A stretch of 41,937 nucleotides of DNA, from NCBI GenBank assembly GCA_025453605.1, contig JALOPZ010000005.1, positions 1 through 41,937 of the forward strand, given 5' to 3'. The notes below the pieces were generated by a model that saw only the letters and a list, made by a program, of their open reading frames with translations, was not told the origin of the DNA and did not search any database. Shown here piece by piece: positions 16,335 through 24,792 of this stretch; position 1 is the stretch's first letter; every line of letters begins with the position of its first letter. The translations under genes and the position numbers were made by a program. The stretch comes from Candidatus Margulisiibacteriota bacterium. Its GTDB lineage: Bacteria; Margulisbacteria; WOR-1; O2-12-FULL-45-9; XYB2-FULL-48-7.

Positions 16335-18218
16335 ATGCGAAAAAATATCGATATGAACAAAGTCGCCCGGGTCATAGGATCGCTCCGCCACGGCAAACCG
16401 CTCCGCCAGCTGATCAGCCGCAAATCAGAAGTGAACCTGCAGCGATTGGCCGTGGTCCGGCCTGGACAGACAAAAGCTTTTATCAAGACATTAGCCAGAC
16501 TTGACCAGATTGCGATGCCGATTGACAAGCTGGTCGTGCCGGCCGTGCTGGCCGAGGTCCAGAACAAAAAGGCCCTGAAGCCGCTGCGGCAAATGGGCGT
16601 GGTCGGCCGATTGGTTTGTGAGAATGGCGGGGTGCTCGATCTGCGCAAGCTCGGGCTAAGAAATGAGCTTGGTTATATCGATCTGACCCCCAAATATAAA
16701 CCGCTTCAGCTGGCCGATTACCGCGCGATCATGAAAGATTCCCGGCACCGATTGGAGATCGATCACTCCCTCGGTGATCTTTTTCTCTTCAAAGCGGTGT
16801 TACGGCTCCGGATCGATCTTTATGTTGCCGGGGCGGAACGGTCAAAAGCGCTGGCGAGAGGCGAGCAGCCAGGGATGCCCCCCGATTTCGTGGCCCTCAA
16901 GGAATTTATTGACCAACTGACACAGACTTTTCCGTTCGGTTCGACTACGGAACGGCTGCAGATCAAGTCGGACCTGCAGATCGCTTCTTTATTGCTTGAC
17001 AGGCAGAACAATCCGGCCGCCGACGCTAAGTTAACGTCGCTGTTTGACGATATCGAAAAGATCGTTAGTCGGGAGATCGTGGAGCGGACCAGAGTCAGCC
17101 CGAAGGTGACAAAAGTTGCTCATCAAGCGAAGGGGTGCTGGACGATCACCACCTCCGGTTTTCGCCAGACCGGGCTCGGCCTCAAGCAAAAAGGGCCGGT
17201 GACCAGGCAGGTTCGGACGCCGGAGTTGCTCAGCATGATCCAACACCAGGTTGACTCGATCGCCGCCGAACGGGAAAGCAACCTCCAGACCATGGCCCAG
17301 CTTGCTTTCCTCAAGTTCCGTTTCCCTGATTACTGGGACAAATTGTTTGAGATCCACCTGAAATTCACCCATTATGACGCTTTAAAAAAGGACAAAGCGA
17401 CCTGTGAGATGGAGGGGGCGCTGGAGCTGGCCAGGGTCTGGACCGGACCGGCCGACCGCCTGGCAAGGAGCCTGCTGACACTGGCGGAGATCGATCTGGC
17501 GCAGCGCGACAACGAGTTGGCAGCCCAGCAGCAGCGGCTTACCGCCGTTAAACAGGAGACGGAACAGGCGATCGGGTCCCGACTGGGGAACTTTGTCGGC
17601 GAGATGACCGACCGGTTGACCGCCACCAACCTGTTATATGATCCGAGCATCACCCGGATCACAATTGACAGGCTTGGCCGCTACCTCGGCTCGTTCTTGA
17701 GAGGGAAAATGCGGGAAGAATGGCTAAGGAGCGCCAAAAGCCGGATGACCGGGACCTTGAGACTGACCTCCTTACTGCTCGATCAGCTCCAGGTCAAGCT
17801 GCAGCTGCTGCAAAGCCTTAACGGCGCGCGAGCCGCCTATTCGGCCAGGCGGACGGAGATCTGGCGGCGGCAAACCGATACTGCCACCAGAGCGGAGGAG
17901 ATCGTCCGGCTTGACGGAGAAACGCTGGCTACCGTGCGTACTACGCTTGCCCAGGTCACGGCCGTTAATGCCGATATTCAGCGCCAGTTAACGACCGCTG
18001 TCCGTCTTATTATGCGGGTTGATCACGATTTCCTCAACCGCGCCGGGGAGGTCATAACGCTCGATGAGTATTTTGCACAGCGGGGTGGGGTGCTGAGCCA
18101 GGTGAACGGGCTTTTTTCCGATCGGGTCAGGGCCGTTGGTTTTGGGAAGAGGGCGCTGGGGATCGTCCTGCGCCGCGATGCTCAATTGATGGGCCTGGAC
18201 TACGAGGAACTAACCTAA
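16335..18218 (+). CDS. Large helical/coiled-coil protein of unknown function
   Basis: 627 residues from ATG 16335 (alternative ATG 16353 gives MNKVARVIG). No signal peptide or membrane segment is visible; it is rich in Leu, Arg, Gln and Lys. Long predicted helices include ELAAQQQRLTAVKQETEQAIG and RAAYSARRTEIWRRQTDTATRAEE. The N-terminal 100 residues are basic (RVIGSLRHGKPLRQLISRKSE), which could suit nucleic-acid or membrane-surface binding. No catalytic motif or named family was recognised. It is divergent from the radical SAM/lpdA operon (39 bp apart), and its end overlaps the end of gatB by 9 nt. Confidence 0.7.
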   Translation: MRKNIDMNKVARVIGSLRHGKPLRQLISRKSEVNLQRLAVVRPGQTKAFIKTLARLDQIAMPIDKLVVPAVLAEVQNKKALKPLRQMGVVGRLVCENGGVLDLRKLGLRNELGYIDLTPKYKPLQLADYRAIMKDSRHRLEIDHSLGDLFLFKAVLRLRIDLYVAGAERSKALARGEQPGMPPDFVALKEFIDQLTQTFPFGSTTERLQIKSDLQIASLLLDRQNNPAADAKLTSLFDDIEKIVSREIVERTRVSPKVTKVAHQAKGCWTITTSGFRQTGLGLKQKGPVTRQVRTPELLSMIQHQVDSIAAERESNLQTMAQLAFLKFRFPDYWDKLFEIHLKFTHYDALKKDKATCEMEGALELARVWTGPADRLARSLLTLAEIDLAQRDNELAAQQQRLTAVKQETEQAIGSRLGNFVGEMTDRLTATNLLYDPSITRITIDRLGRYLGSFLRGKMREEWLRSAKSRMTGTLRLTSLLLDQLQVKLQLLQSLNGARAAYSARRTEIWRRQTDTATRAEEIVRLDGETLATVRTTLAQVTAVNADIQRQLTTAVRLIMRVDHDFLNRAGEVITLDEYFAQRGGVLSQVNGLFSDRVRAVGFGKRALGIVLRRDAQLMGLDYEELT

Positions 18219-19649
18219 GGCCTGCTTCAGCAGCCTGGTTGCCGCCTCCGGATTGGCCCGCCCTTTAGTCGCCTTCATCATCTGGCCGACCAGGAACATC
18301 ATCACCGCTTCTTTGCCCCCTTTATACTGCTCCACCTGTTTGGGATTGCTCTTGACGACCTCTTGAGCGATCTTGAGCAGTTCGCCTTCGTCGCTGATCT
18401 GGGTCATCCCCGAGGCGGCGACGATCTCTTTGACCGGTTTGCCGGTCTGCAGGGCGGTAAAGAGCACTTCTTTGGCGATCTTATTGCTCAGGGTCCCTTT
18501 CTCGATCAGGGTCAAGAGTTCAGCCAGTTCGGCGGGCGGGAAATTAAGTCCGGCCAGCTCTTTTTTATTCTCTTTACAGTAAGCGGTAATGTCGCCGATC
18601 AGCCAGTTGGCGACAGTCGGGGCTTTGGCCCCCAGTTTTACCGCTGCATCAAGAAAGTCGGCCAGCGGCTTATCGTTGACCAGCAGCTGGGCCGCTTCGC
18701 CGGCGACGCTCAGTCCGACAAATCGGGCCTTTCTCTGCCAGGGGAGCTCGCCGATCGTCGCCTTGATCTCGGCGACCCACGTCCGGGGCGGCTCGACCGG
18801 GACCAGGTCGGGCTCGGGGAAGTAGCGGTAATCGTGGGCGTACTCTTTGCCGCGCATGCCGGTCGTCGTCTCGGTCACGTCGTCAAAAAAGCGGGTTTCC
18901 TGGGTTATCTTTCCCCCTTCGCTCAGGACTTCCTCATGCCGTTTTTCTTCCGCCAGCAGCGCCTTTTCGATCGCCCGGAACGAATTGATGTTCTTGACCT
19001 CGGTTTTCGTCCCAAATTTGGCTTCGCCCTTTGGCCGGAGCGAGATGTTGGCGTCGCAGCGGAGCGAACCTTCTTCCATCTTGGCGTCGGTGACGGCCAG
19101 ATAGCGGAGGAGGTTGGCCAGCGTCTCGGTGTATACGGCGGCTTCCCGCGGCGAGCGGAGGTCAGGTTCGGAAACGATCTCCATCAGCGGCGTGCCGGTC
19201 CGGTTATAATCGACCAGCGAGGAATCGGCCCCCATGATCCGGGCCGCCCCCTGGTGGACCAGCTTGCCGGCATCCTCTTCCAGGTGGACGCGGGTGATGC
19301 CGATCTTTCTCTTAACCCCGTCGACCTCGATCTCCAGGTGTCCTTTGGTCGCCAGCGGCAGTTCGTACTGCGAGATCTGGAGATTCTTCGGCAGGTCGGG
19401 GTAGAAGTAGTGCTTGCGGGCAAAAACACTGCTCGGCTCTACCGTGCAGTTGAGCGCCAGCGCCGTCTTGATCGCCAGTTCGACCGCCTTTTTGTTAGTG
19501 ACCGGCAGGACGCCGGGCTGGCCGGTGCAGACCGGGCAGATGTTGGTGTTCGGCTTGTCCCCGAACTGGTTGGGGCAGGAGCAGAACATCTTGCTCGCCG
19601 TCAGCAGCTGGGCGTGGACCTCCAGGCCGATTACTGTTTCGTAGTCCAT
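18210..19649 (-). CDS. gatB: Asp-tRNA(Asn)/Glu-tRNA(Gln) amidotransferase subunit B
   Basis: 479 residues, the usual GatB length. GatB kinases activate the misacylated Glu/Asp on tRNA-Gln/Asn so that ammonia from GatA can amidate it. Visible are the N-terminal [13 protein letters not shown], the zinc-type cysteines CSC...CPVC, YFYPDLPKNLQISQYE, the acidic core DYRYFPEPDLVPV, and the C-terminal helical/YqeY-like tail VVKSNPKQVEQYKGGKEAVMMFLVGQMMKAT that contacts tRNA. ATG 19649 is 6 nt behind its own TATAAT box lying within the 3' end of the preceding gene, so it may be transcribed separately as well as with gatCA. Confidence 0.95.
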   Translation of the reverse strand: MDYETVIGLEVHAQLLTASKMFCSCPNQFGDKPNTNICPVCTGQPGVLPVTNKKAVELAIKTALALNCTVEPSSVFARKHYFYPDLPKNLQISQYELPLATKGHLEIEVDGVKRKIGITRVHLEEDAGKLVHQGAARIMGADSSLVDYNRTGTPLMEIVSEPDLRSPREAAVYTETLANLLRYLAVTDAKMEEGSLRCDANISLRPKGEAKFGTKTEVKNINSFRAIEKALLAEEKRHEEVLSEGGKITQETRFFDDVTETTTGMRGKEYAHDYRYFPEPDLVPVEPPRTWVAEIKATIGELPWQRKARFVGLSVAGEAAQLLVNDKPLADFLDAAVKLGAKAPTVANWLIGDITAYCKENKKELAGLNFPPAELAELLTLIEKGTLSNKIAKEVLFTALQTGKPVKEIVAASGMTQISDEGELLKIAQEVVKSNPKQVEQYKGGKEAVMMFLVGQMMKATKGRANPEAATRLLKQALG

Positions 19650-20716
19650 GGTTTAATTATATTCCATTTCCTTTTCGGTTGGACAGGCGGTTTTTTGATT
19701 ATTTCCTGTAATTCCGCCTCCGATAACCCTTTTAGATCGAGCCACTCCTTGGAGACCGGCAGGTTGATCTCGGCCGAGTACTCCCCTTTATTCTCTTTGA
19801 CCACCAGCAGTTTACCGTCGCTAAACTCCCAGACGTAGAGGTATTCAACCGTCTTTGGTCCGGCCGGCGCCCCTTTGGCCGCCAGCCACGATGGGCGGAC
19901 CGGGGCCGCGGCATACAACCGCTCGATCAGCAGCCGGTTAAGCAGCATTATCTTCTTTTGCTGGTAGACCGACAGGCTGGCGAACGGCTGCCCGCGGAAC
20001 GCCGCCGTCTCGTTGATCAGCCGCTCGATCTGGGCGGACAATTTAGCCTTTTTCCCGCTCCGCTGGAGCCGCTCGTACAGATCGGGGAGAGCAAGGAGTG
20101 AGTTCAGTCGGTCCAGGCTGCTCCCTTTCGCTTTTCCCATAAATTGAATGTCCCGGGCGATCGCCTGTGCCAACCCCTCGGGTGAGGTCGAACCGAATTC
20201 GTTGGCAAAGAACCGGGGCGAGGAGACCTGCTTGACCCATTTCGCTTCCGTTTTTAACCGCTCTTCCTCGGCAAAAAGTCTGGCCGCTTCGGCCTTTTCC
20301 CGGGCGGCGAGGAGCTTGGCCCTCTTTTGCCGGAGCAGCTCCGCGGCCGACGGCTTGATCGCCCGCAACTCTTTTTCCAGTTTTTCCTTGGGGACAAAGA
20401 CCTTGAACTTTGTAACCGCCGATTTGCGCAGGATCAGGTATTTTTTGATGATCCGGAGCCCTTCGTAGTTGATCCGCAGGGTCAGGTACTTTTCCCCGGC
20501 CCGCAGTTTGACATTGGCCCGAAAATTCTGGGCGCCGTCAAAGGTGACCGGTTTGCCGTTGACCGTGATCGAGCGGACGCCGGCCGCCGCCTGGCCAAAG
20601 ATCTCGCCCGCGATCGGCGGAAATTTCTTGATGTCGGCCGCGGTCGCTGCCAGGACGGTTGTTGCCCATCCGGCGACCAGCAGGAGCGTTAAATTACGGC
20701 GGAGGTTTGGTGCCAT
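19631..20716 (-). CDS. Secreted protein of unknown function inside the gat cluster
   Basis: 361 residues with a signal peptide ([26 protein letters not shown]). An N-terminal beta-sandwich, probably PEGA- or Ig-like ([36 protein letters not shown]), is followed by a charged helix ([32 protein letters not shown]) and a helical C-terminal domain ([20 protein letters not shown]). I do not recognise a family. It overlaps the end of gatA by 28 nt and the start of gatB by 19 nt, so a cell-envelope protein sits within the tRNA amidotransferase genes; no functional link is obvious. Confidence 0.7.
   Translation of the reverse strand: MAPNLRRNLTLLLVAGWATTVLAATAADIKKFPPIAGEIFGQAAAGVRSITVNGKPVTFDGAQNFRANVKLRAGEKYLTLRINYEGLRIIKKYLILRKSAVTKFKVFVPKEKLEKELRAIKPSAAELLRQKRAKLLAAREKAEAARLFAEEERLKTEAKWVKQVSSPRFFANEFGSTSPEGLAQAIARDIQFMGKAKGSSLDRLNSLLALPDLYERLQRSGKKAKLSAQIERLINETAAFRGQPFASLSVYQQKKIMLLNRLLIERLYAAAPVRPSWLAAKGAPAGPKTVEYLYVWEFSDGKLLVVKENKGEYSAEINLPVSKEWLDLKGLSEAELQEIIKKPPVQPKRKWNIIKPWTTKQ
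19656..19661 (-). promoter_or_regulatory. TATAAT box 6 nt before gatB
   Basis: Minus-strand TATAAT at 19656-19661, then TAAACC, then the gatB ATG at 19649. It lies inside the last codons of the gene upstream. No TG extension and no convincing -35. Confidence 0.6.
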
Positions 20717-22140
20717 GCAGTATTTTGCTCGTAGGTGTAGGCGACGCGCAGGATCAGCTCTTCGGCGAAGGCCGGCCCGATCAGCTGCAGGCCGATCGGC
20801 AGGCCGCTGCTGTTGCCGCAGGGTAGGGAGAGTGCCGGCAGACCGGCCAGATTGACCGGGATCGTAGCGATGTCGGAGAGGTACATGGCGACCGGGTCGG
20901 CCGACTTGGCGCCGAGTTTAAAGGCGACGGTTGGGGTGGTCGGCGAGGCGAGGAGATCGCAACGCTCGAACGCTTGGTCAAAGTCCCGCTTGATCAGCGT
21001 CCGGACCTTGAGCGCTTTCAGGTAAAAGGCGTCGTAATAACCGGCCGATAGGGCGTAGGTGCCGAGCATGATGCGCCGTTTGACCTCGGCGCCGAAACCT
21101 TCGCGTCTGGTGTTGTAGTACATCGAGATCAGGTCCCGGTGTTCCTGGCTCCGGTGCCCGAATTTGACCCCGTCGTAACGGGCCAGGTTGGAGCTCGCTT
21201 CCGCCGGGGCGATCAGGTAATAGGTGGCGATCGCGTGTTCGAACGAAGGGAGGGAGACTTCCACGATCTCCGCTCCCAGGGCGGCGAGCTGATCGGCCGC
21301 CCCCTTGACCGCCGCTTTAACCGTCGGCTCGATCCCGCTCCCCAGCAGTTCCCTGATCAGGCCGACGCGGACCTTTTTGACATCATTTTTTAGGGCCGAA
21401 CGGTAGTCAGGGACGGGGTGCTCGATACTGGTTGCGTCGCGATCGTCGTGGCCGGCGATGACGTTTAACATCAGCGCCGTATCGGTCACGTCTTTGGTCA
21501 GCGGGCCGATCTGGTCAAGCGAAGAAGCAAAGGCGACCAGGCCGTAGCGCGACACCCGGCCGTAGGTCGGTTTCAGGCCGACCACTCCGCAAAAAGCGGC
21601 CGGCTGGCGGATCGACCCGCCGGTATCGGAACCGGTTGCCATGACGGCCGACCGGGCGGCGACCACCGCGGCGGAGCCGCCCGAGGAACCGCCGGGGACG
21701 CATTCCCGGTTCCACGGGTTCCGGGTCGGAAAAAAAGCGGAATTCTCGCACGACGACCCCATGGCGAACTCGTCCATGTTCGTCTTCCCCAGGATCACGG
21801 CGCCGGCCTCTTTCAGTTTGGTCACGACCGTGGCGTCGTAGGGGGGGAGATAATTCTCGAGCATCTTCGAGCTGCATGTTGTCTTTATCCCCCGGGTGCA
21901 GAAGTTGTCCTTGATGGCGATCGGGATGCCGGTGAGCGGGGTCGGGTTCGCCCCTGTAGTCAGCCTTTCATCGGCGGCTTGGGCTTGCTTGAGCGCCTCG
22001 TCCCTGGTCAGGGTGACGTAGCCTTTTATTTTATCGTCCGTTCCGGCGATCCGATCGTAAAGAGCAGTGGTCAGCTCAACGGAACTGATCTTTTTATTAA
22101 CGAGCAATTCGTGTAATTCGTGGGCGGTTTTGGTATGCAT
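20689..22140 (-). CDS. gatA: Asp-tRNA(Asn)/Glu-tRNA(Gln) amidotransferase subunit A
   Basis: 483 residues, the normal size. GatA hydrolyses glutamine and passes ammonia to GatB. The amidase-signature Ser-cisSer-Lys triad is intact: Lys77 in IAIKDNF, Ser152 in GGSSGGS, and nucleophile Ser176 in [12 protein letters not shown]. Also visible are [13 protein letters not shown] and the closing [29 protein letters not shown] 22140 follows the gatC stop by 19 nt; that gap is filled by the 8-nt tandem repeat and has no good Shine-Dalgarno. Confidence 0.96.
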   Translation of the reverse strand: MHTKTAHELHELLVNKKISSVELTTALYDRIAGTDDKIKGYVTLTRDEALKQAQAADERLTTGANPTPLTGIPIAIKDNFCTRGIKTTCSSKMLENYLPPYDATVVTKLKEAGAVILGKTNMDEFAMGSSCENSAFFPTRNPWNRECVPGGSSGGSAAVVAARSAVMATGSDTGGSIRQPAAFCGVVGLKPTYGRVSRYGLVAFASSLDQIGPLTKDVTDTALMLNVIAGHDDRDATSIEHPVPDYRSALKNDVKKVRVGLIRELLGSGIEPTVKAAVKGAADQLAALGAEIVEVSLPSFEHAIATYYLIAPAEASSNLARYDGVKFGHRSQEHRDLISMYYNTRREGFGAEVKRRIMLGTYALSAGYYDAFYLKALKVRTLIKRDFDQAFERCDLLASPTTPTVAFKLGAKSADPVAMYLSDIATIPVNLAGLPALSLPCGNSSGLPIGLQLIGPAFAEELILRVAYTYEQNTAWHQTSAVI

Positions 22141-22144
22141 TTTC

Positions 22145-22176
22145 TAAGACCCTATGACCCTATCCCTCTATGATCC
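22145..22176 (+). repeat. 8-nt tandem repeat at the gatC/gatA junction
   Basis: Four 8-nt units: TAAGACCC, TATGACCC, TATCCCTC, TATGATCC. They cover the gatC stop codon and most of the gatC-gatA spacer. The same TATGACCC unit occurs within lpdA at 14666-14688. Confidence 0.6.
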
Positions 22177-22441
22177 TTGGAACCTTGAACATGTGGTCCT
22201 CAATGACCGGGCCGTTCGCCATGATCGCTTCGACGTCGGTGCAGGGTGAGGCTTTGTCTTCGCGCAGGACATTCTTCATCGGGATGGCGTGGGCGGTGGG
22301 GGGGACCGTCTCGGTGTCCAGTTTTTGCAGGCTGGCTGCCAGATCGAGAATGGCGGCGAGCTGGTCGGCAAAGAGCTTTTTTTCGGCTTCGGTCAGGCCG
22401 AGCCGGGCTAGTCTGGCGACATGATCAACGTCGATCCGCAT
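22160..22441 (-). CDS. gatC: Asp-tRNA(Asn)/Glu-tRNA(Gln) amidotransferase subunit C
   Basis: 93 residues, the normal length for this small subunit, which wraps the GatA-GatB interface. It starts MRIDVDHVARLARLGLTEAEKKLFADQL and has the conserved late segments LREDKASPC and IEDHMFKVPRIIE. The ATG at 22441 lies exactly 6 nt after TGCTATAAT in the 18-nt gap behind the histidine kinase, so gatC is the leaderless head of gatC-gatA-(secreted gene)-gatB. Confidence 0.95.
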   Translation of the reverse strand: MRIDVDHVARLARLGLTEAEKKLFADQLAAILDLAASLQKLDTETVPPTAHAIPMKNVLREDKASPCTDVEAIMANGPVIEDHMFKVPRIIEG

Positions 22442-22447
22442 GCGGCC

Positions 22448-22456
22448 ATTATAGCA
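22448..22456 (-). promoter_or_regulatory. Extended -10 promoter (TGCTATAAT) before gatC
   Basis: Minus-strand TGCTATAAT, hexamer 22448-22453, then GGCCGC, then the gatC ATG at 22441. It fills most of the 18-bp gap between the kinase stop and gatC. Confidence 0.7.
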
Positions 22457-22459
22457 AGC

Positions 22460-23740
22460 TTAAAGGGGGAGGGTAAAGTAGAAGACCGCGCCCTGATCTG
22501 GTCCGGCGGAAACCGCCCAGAGCCGGCCACCGTGCATCTCGACGATCGCCCGTGACAGGGCCAGCCCGAGGCCGGTCCCTTTCCGTTCGGCCGATTCCTT
22601 GCCGGCGCGGTAGAACTTTTCAAAGATGTGCGGCAGATCGATCGATTTGATCCCGATCCCCTCGTCGCGCACGGCGACCAGTATCTCTTTTCCCTGCGGG
22701 GTAAGAGTAAGGAAGATCCGGCCGTTTTCGTTGGAGAACTTGATCGCGTTGGTCAGCAGGTTAGTGAGGACTTCCAGGATTTTGTCCTCGTCCACACTGA
22801 CCGGCGGGGTCTTCTGATCAAACTCCTGGACGAGCTTGATCTTTTTAGCGCTCAGGGTCGGACCAAGCTCTTCGGTTACATGGCCGAACAGTTCGGCCAT
22901 GACGACCGGTTTCTTCTCCAGCTTGGTGTGGCCCGACTCCAGGCGGGCCAGGCTGAGCAGGTCGTTGACCATGGAGAGGATCCGCTGCGACTGCCGCTTG
23001 ATGACGTTGAGCGGCTCCTTTTGCTGAGGGGCCAGTTGGCCCAGGCTTTCCCCGGCCAGGATCTCCGTGTAGCCCATGATCGAGGTCAGCGGGCTCTTGG
23101 CCTCGTGCATGACGGTGTTGACGAAATCGAGCTTGGAGTCGGAGAGTTCCACGATCTCGGCCTGTTTCTCGCCGAGCCGCTGGGTCAGATAAGAGATGAT
23201 GTAGACCAGCAGGACCGAAGTGAAGAAAAGAGCCAGCGCCTTGCTGAAGGCGAACGGGAGATCAAGGTAGAGAGCACCGGGGAGCGCGGTTAGCTGAACG
23301 TGCGGGATAAAGTTATACGCTTCCAGGAAACAGACGAGAAAATAAAAAGTCGCGGCGTTGAAAGAGAGGAGATAAGCGATCTGCGACTGGCCGGCGACGG
23401 AGATCGCCGCGACGTTGAGCAAATACAGGATCTTCAGCGGGCTATCGACCCCGCCGGTGTAGTGGATGATGGCGGTGATCGAAAAAAGGTCGGCCATGCT
23501 TCGTAAAAACGACAATGAGGGGTCTTCGCTGAAGCGAATAAAAGCTCGCCCCAGAACGGAGAAGAGAAGATTGTAGCTGCAAACGACCAGCGCCAGGAGC
23601 AGGATCGGACCGAAATCGAGTTTGAAACGGGAGGGGTAGAGCAGGATCAGGCAGATGATAAAGGTGACTATGACGGCGGCCCAGCGGAAATTGACGAACC
23701 AGGAGAGCAGCTTCTGTTTCTCGGTCATTTTGCCGGTCAT
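22460..23740 (-). CDS. Membrane sensor histidine kinase (orphan)
   Basis: 426 residues. About five to six membrane segments lie in the first ~195 residues (WAAVIVTFIICLILLYP, ILLLALVVCSYNLLFSVL, YLLSFNAATFYFLVCFLEAY, LALFFTSVLLVYIISYL). Then come a HisKA dimerisation helix with phospho-acceptor His212 (NTVMHEAKSPLTSIMGY) and a HATPase domain with N box NLLTNAIKFS, G1 box DEGIGI, F box FEKFYR and G2 box GTGLGLALSRAIVEMHGG. The sensed signal is not evident. No response regulator is in the window, so the partner is elsewhere. ATG 23740 is 6 nt after a TATAAT box. Confidence 0.9.
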   Translation of the reverse strand: MTGKMTEKQKLLSWFVNFRWAAVIVTFIICLILLYPSRFKLDFGPILLLALVVCSYNLLFSVLGRAFIRFSEDPSLSFLRSMADLFSITAIIHYTGGVDSPLKILYLLNVAAISVAGQSQIAYLLSFNAATFYFLVCFLEAYNFIPHVQLTALPGALYLDLPFAFSKALALFFTSVLLVYIISYLTQRLGEKQAEIVELSDSKLDFVNTVMHEAKSPLTSIMGYTEILAGESLGQLAPQQKEPLNVIKRQSQRILSMVNDLLSLARLESGHTKLEKKPVVMAELFGHVTEELGPTLSAKKIKLVQEFDQKTPPVSVDEDKILEVLTNLLTNAIKFSNENGRIFLTLTPQGKEILVAVRDEGIGIKSIDLPHIFEKFYRAGKESAERKGTGLGLALSRAIVEMHGGRLWAVSAGPDQGAVFYFTLPL

Positions 23741-23746
23741 GGGGAG

Positions 23747-23752
23747 ATTATA
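23747..23752 (-). promoter_or_regulatory. TATAAT box 6 nt before the histidine kinase
   Basis: Minus-strand TATAAT at 23747-23752, then CTCCCC, then ATG at 23740. It lies in the 15-nt gap behind tsaD; no TG extension. Confidence 0.6.
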
Positions 23753-23755
23753 GCC

Positions 23756-24751
23756 TTATAGCTTCAGGCTGGCAACGGGGGAAAGCTCAAGAGACGAAGG
23801 ACGAGGGACGAAGGACGCGGCTGCTCCGATCATCGCGGCGTTGTCGGTGCAATATTCGAAGGGAGGGATCAGGACCTTTAGGCCTTCGCCTTCGCCTCTG
23901 GCCTTCAGCTGGGCGCGCAGTTGTGAGTTGGCGGAGACGCCGCCGGCCAGGGTGACCGTTGAACAGCCTGTGGCGAGCGCGGCGCGGACAGTTTTCTCAA
24001 CGAGGACGTCGACTACGGCTTGCTGGAAGGAGGCGGCGATGTCCGCCGGGCGAGGGACGAGGGACGATGGACGATGGACGATGTTCACCACCGCTGTTTT
24101 AATGCCAGAGAAGGAGAAGTCATAACCATCATTGAGCATTGGGCGGGTAAATTTGACAGCTTTGGGGTTGCCTTCTTTGGCGAGCTTATCGATCACCGGC
24201 CCGCCGGGATAGCCAAGACCGAGCAGCCTGGCCACTTTATCATAAGCTTCCCCCGCTGCGTCATCCCGCGTCCGCCCCAGCGTCTCGTACTGGCCGTGCC
24301 CGTTAACCTTGATGATCATCGTGTGGCCGCCGGAGACCAATAAACATATAAAAGGGAATTGAGGGGCGAGGGACGAAGGACGAGGGACGAGAAAATTGGC
24401 GTAGATGTGGCCTTCGAGGTGGTTCACGCCGATCAGTGGCTTGCCCAGCCCCCAGGCGATCGCTTTGGCTGCCGACAGGCCGACGATCAGCGAACCGACC
24501 AGCCCTGGCCCGTAGGTAACGGCAACCGCGTCGAGTTCGCTAAAACTAACGCCGGCCGTGTCCATTGCTTCCTTGATAACCAGGTTGATGACCTCAATAT
24601 GCTTGCGGGCGGCAACCTCCGGCACGATCCCACCGTACTTTTTATGGAACTCGATCTGGGAAGAGATGACGTTGGAAAGGACTGCTTGGCCGTCCTTTAC
24701 GACTGCAGCGGATGTTTCGTCGCACGAAGTTTCGATGGCTAAGATCATCAT
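23756..24751 (-). CDS. tsaD: tRNA N6-adenosine threonylcarbamoyltransferase
   Basis: Start chosen at ATG 24751, 6 nt behind TGCTATAAT, giving 331 residues. TsaD transfers threonylcarbamoyl to A37 of ANN-decoding tRNAs, with TsaB, TsaE and TsaC. Visible are MMILAIETSCDETSAAVV, metal-binding His111/His115 in HLEGH, LLVSGGHT, DDAAGEAYDKVARLLGLGYPGGP, DFSFSGIKTA, TLAGGVSANSQLRAQL and CTDNAAMIG. Overall length is normal, but three surface loops (about residues 120-130, 223-232, 310-320) are written by GACGARG heptamer repeats (24365-24392, 24056-24083, 23793-23820), giving RPSSL-type peptides. The core motifs are intact, so the enzyme should work. Confidence 0.96.
   Translation of the reverse strand: MMILAIETSCDETSAAVVKDGQAVLSNVISSQIEFHKKYGGIVPEVAARKHIEVINLVIKEAMDTAGVSFSELDAVAVTYGPGLVGSLIVGLSAAKAIAWGLGKPLIGVNHLEGHIYANFLVPRPSSLAPQFPFICLLVSGGHTMIIKVNGHGQYETLGRTRDDAAGEAYDKVARLLGLGYPGGPVIDKLAKEGNPKAVKFTRPMLNDGYDFSFSGIKTAVVNIVHRPSSLVPRPADIAASFQQAVVDVLVEKTVRAALATGCSTVTLAGGVSANSQLRAQLKARGEGEGLKVLIPPFEYCTDNAAMIGAAASFVPRPSSLELSPVASLKL
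23793..23820 (+). repeat. Intragenic heptamer repeat in tsaD, copy 1 (C-terminal)
   Basis: Units GACGAAG, GACGAGG, GACGAAG, GACGCGG. On the coding strand they give SFVPRPSSL in the C-terminal tail of TsaD. Confidence 0.8.
24056..24083 (+). repeat. Intragenic heptamer repeat in tsaD, copy 2
   Basis: Units GACGAGG, GACGATG, GACGATG, GACGATG, encoding HRPSSLVPRP in the loop after the FSFSGIKTA strand. Confidence 0.8.
24365..24392 (+). repeat. Intragenic heptamer repeat in tsaD, copy 3
   Basis: Units GGCGAGG, GACGAAG, GACGAGG, GACGAGA, encoding LVPRPSSLAP between the metal-binding HLEGH helix and the FPFICLLVSGGHT strand. Confidence 0.8.
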
Positions 24752-24757
24752 CAACAA

Positions 24758-24766
24758 ATTATAGCA
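24758..24766 (-). promoter_or_regulatory. Extended -10 promoter (TGCTATAAT) before tsaD
   Basis: Minus-strand TGCTATAAT, hexamer 24758-24763, then TTGTTG, then ATG at 24751. The fixed 6-nt distance picks ATG 24751 over the upstream in-frame TTG codons. Confidence 0.7.
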
Positions 24767-24777
24767 TTTTCAAATCG

Positions 24778-24786
24778 TGTTATAAT
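24778..24786 (+). promoter_or_regulatory. Extended -10 promoter (TGTTATAAT) before the beta-lactamase-like gene
   Basis: TGTTATAAT, hexamer 24781-24786, then TAGCGT, then ATG at 24793. It forms a divergent pair with the tsaD promoter; the two ATGs are 41 bp apart. Confidence 0.7.
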
Positions 24787-24792
24787 TAGCGT

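Noticed and set aside
18363..19838. 491-codon open frame opposite gatB
   Set aside because: GatB is unmistakable on the minus strand; the opposite frame is a shadow with no motif or promoter.
23793..24392. CRISPR-like array in tsaD
   Set aside because: Repeats are 7-nt tandem units with no spacers and lie inside a coding frame; no cas genes are present.
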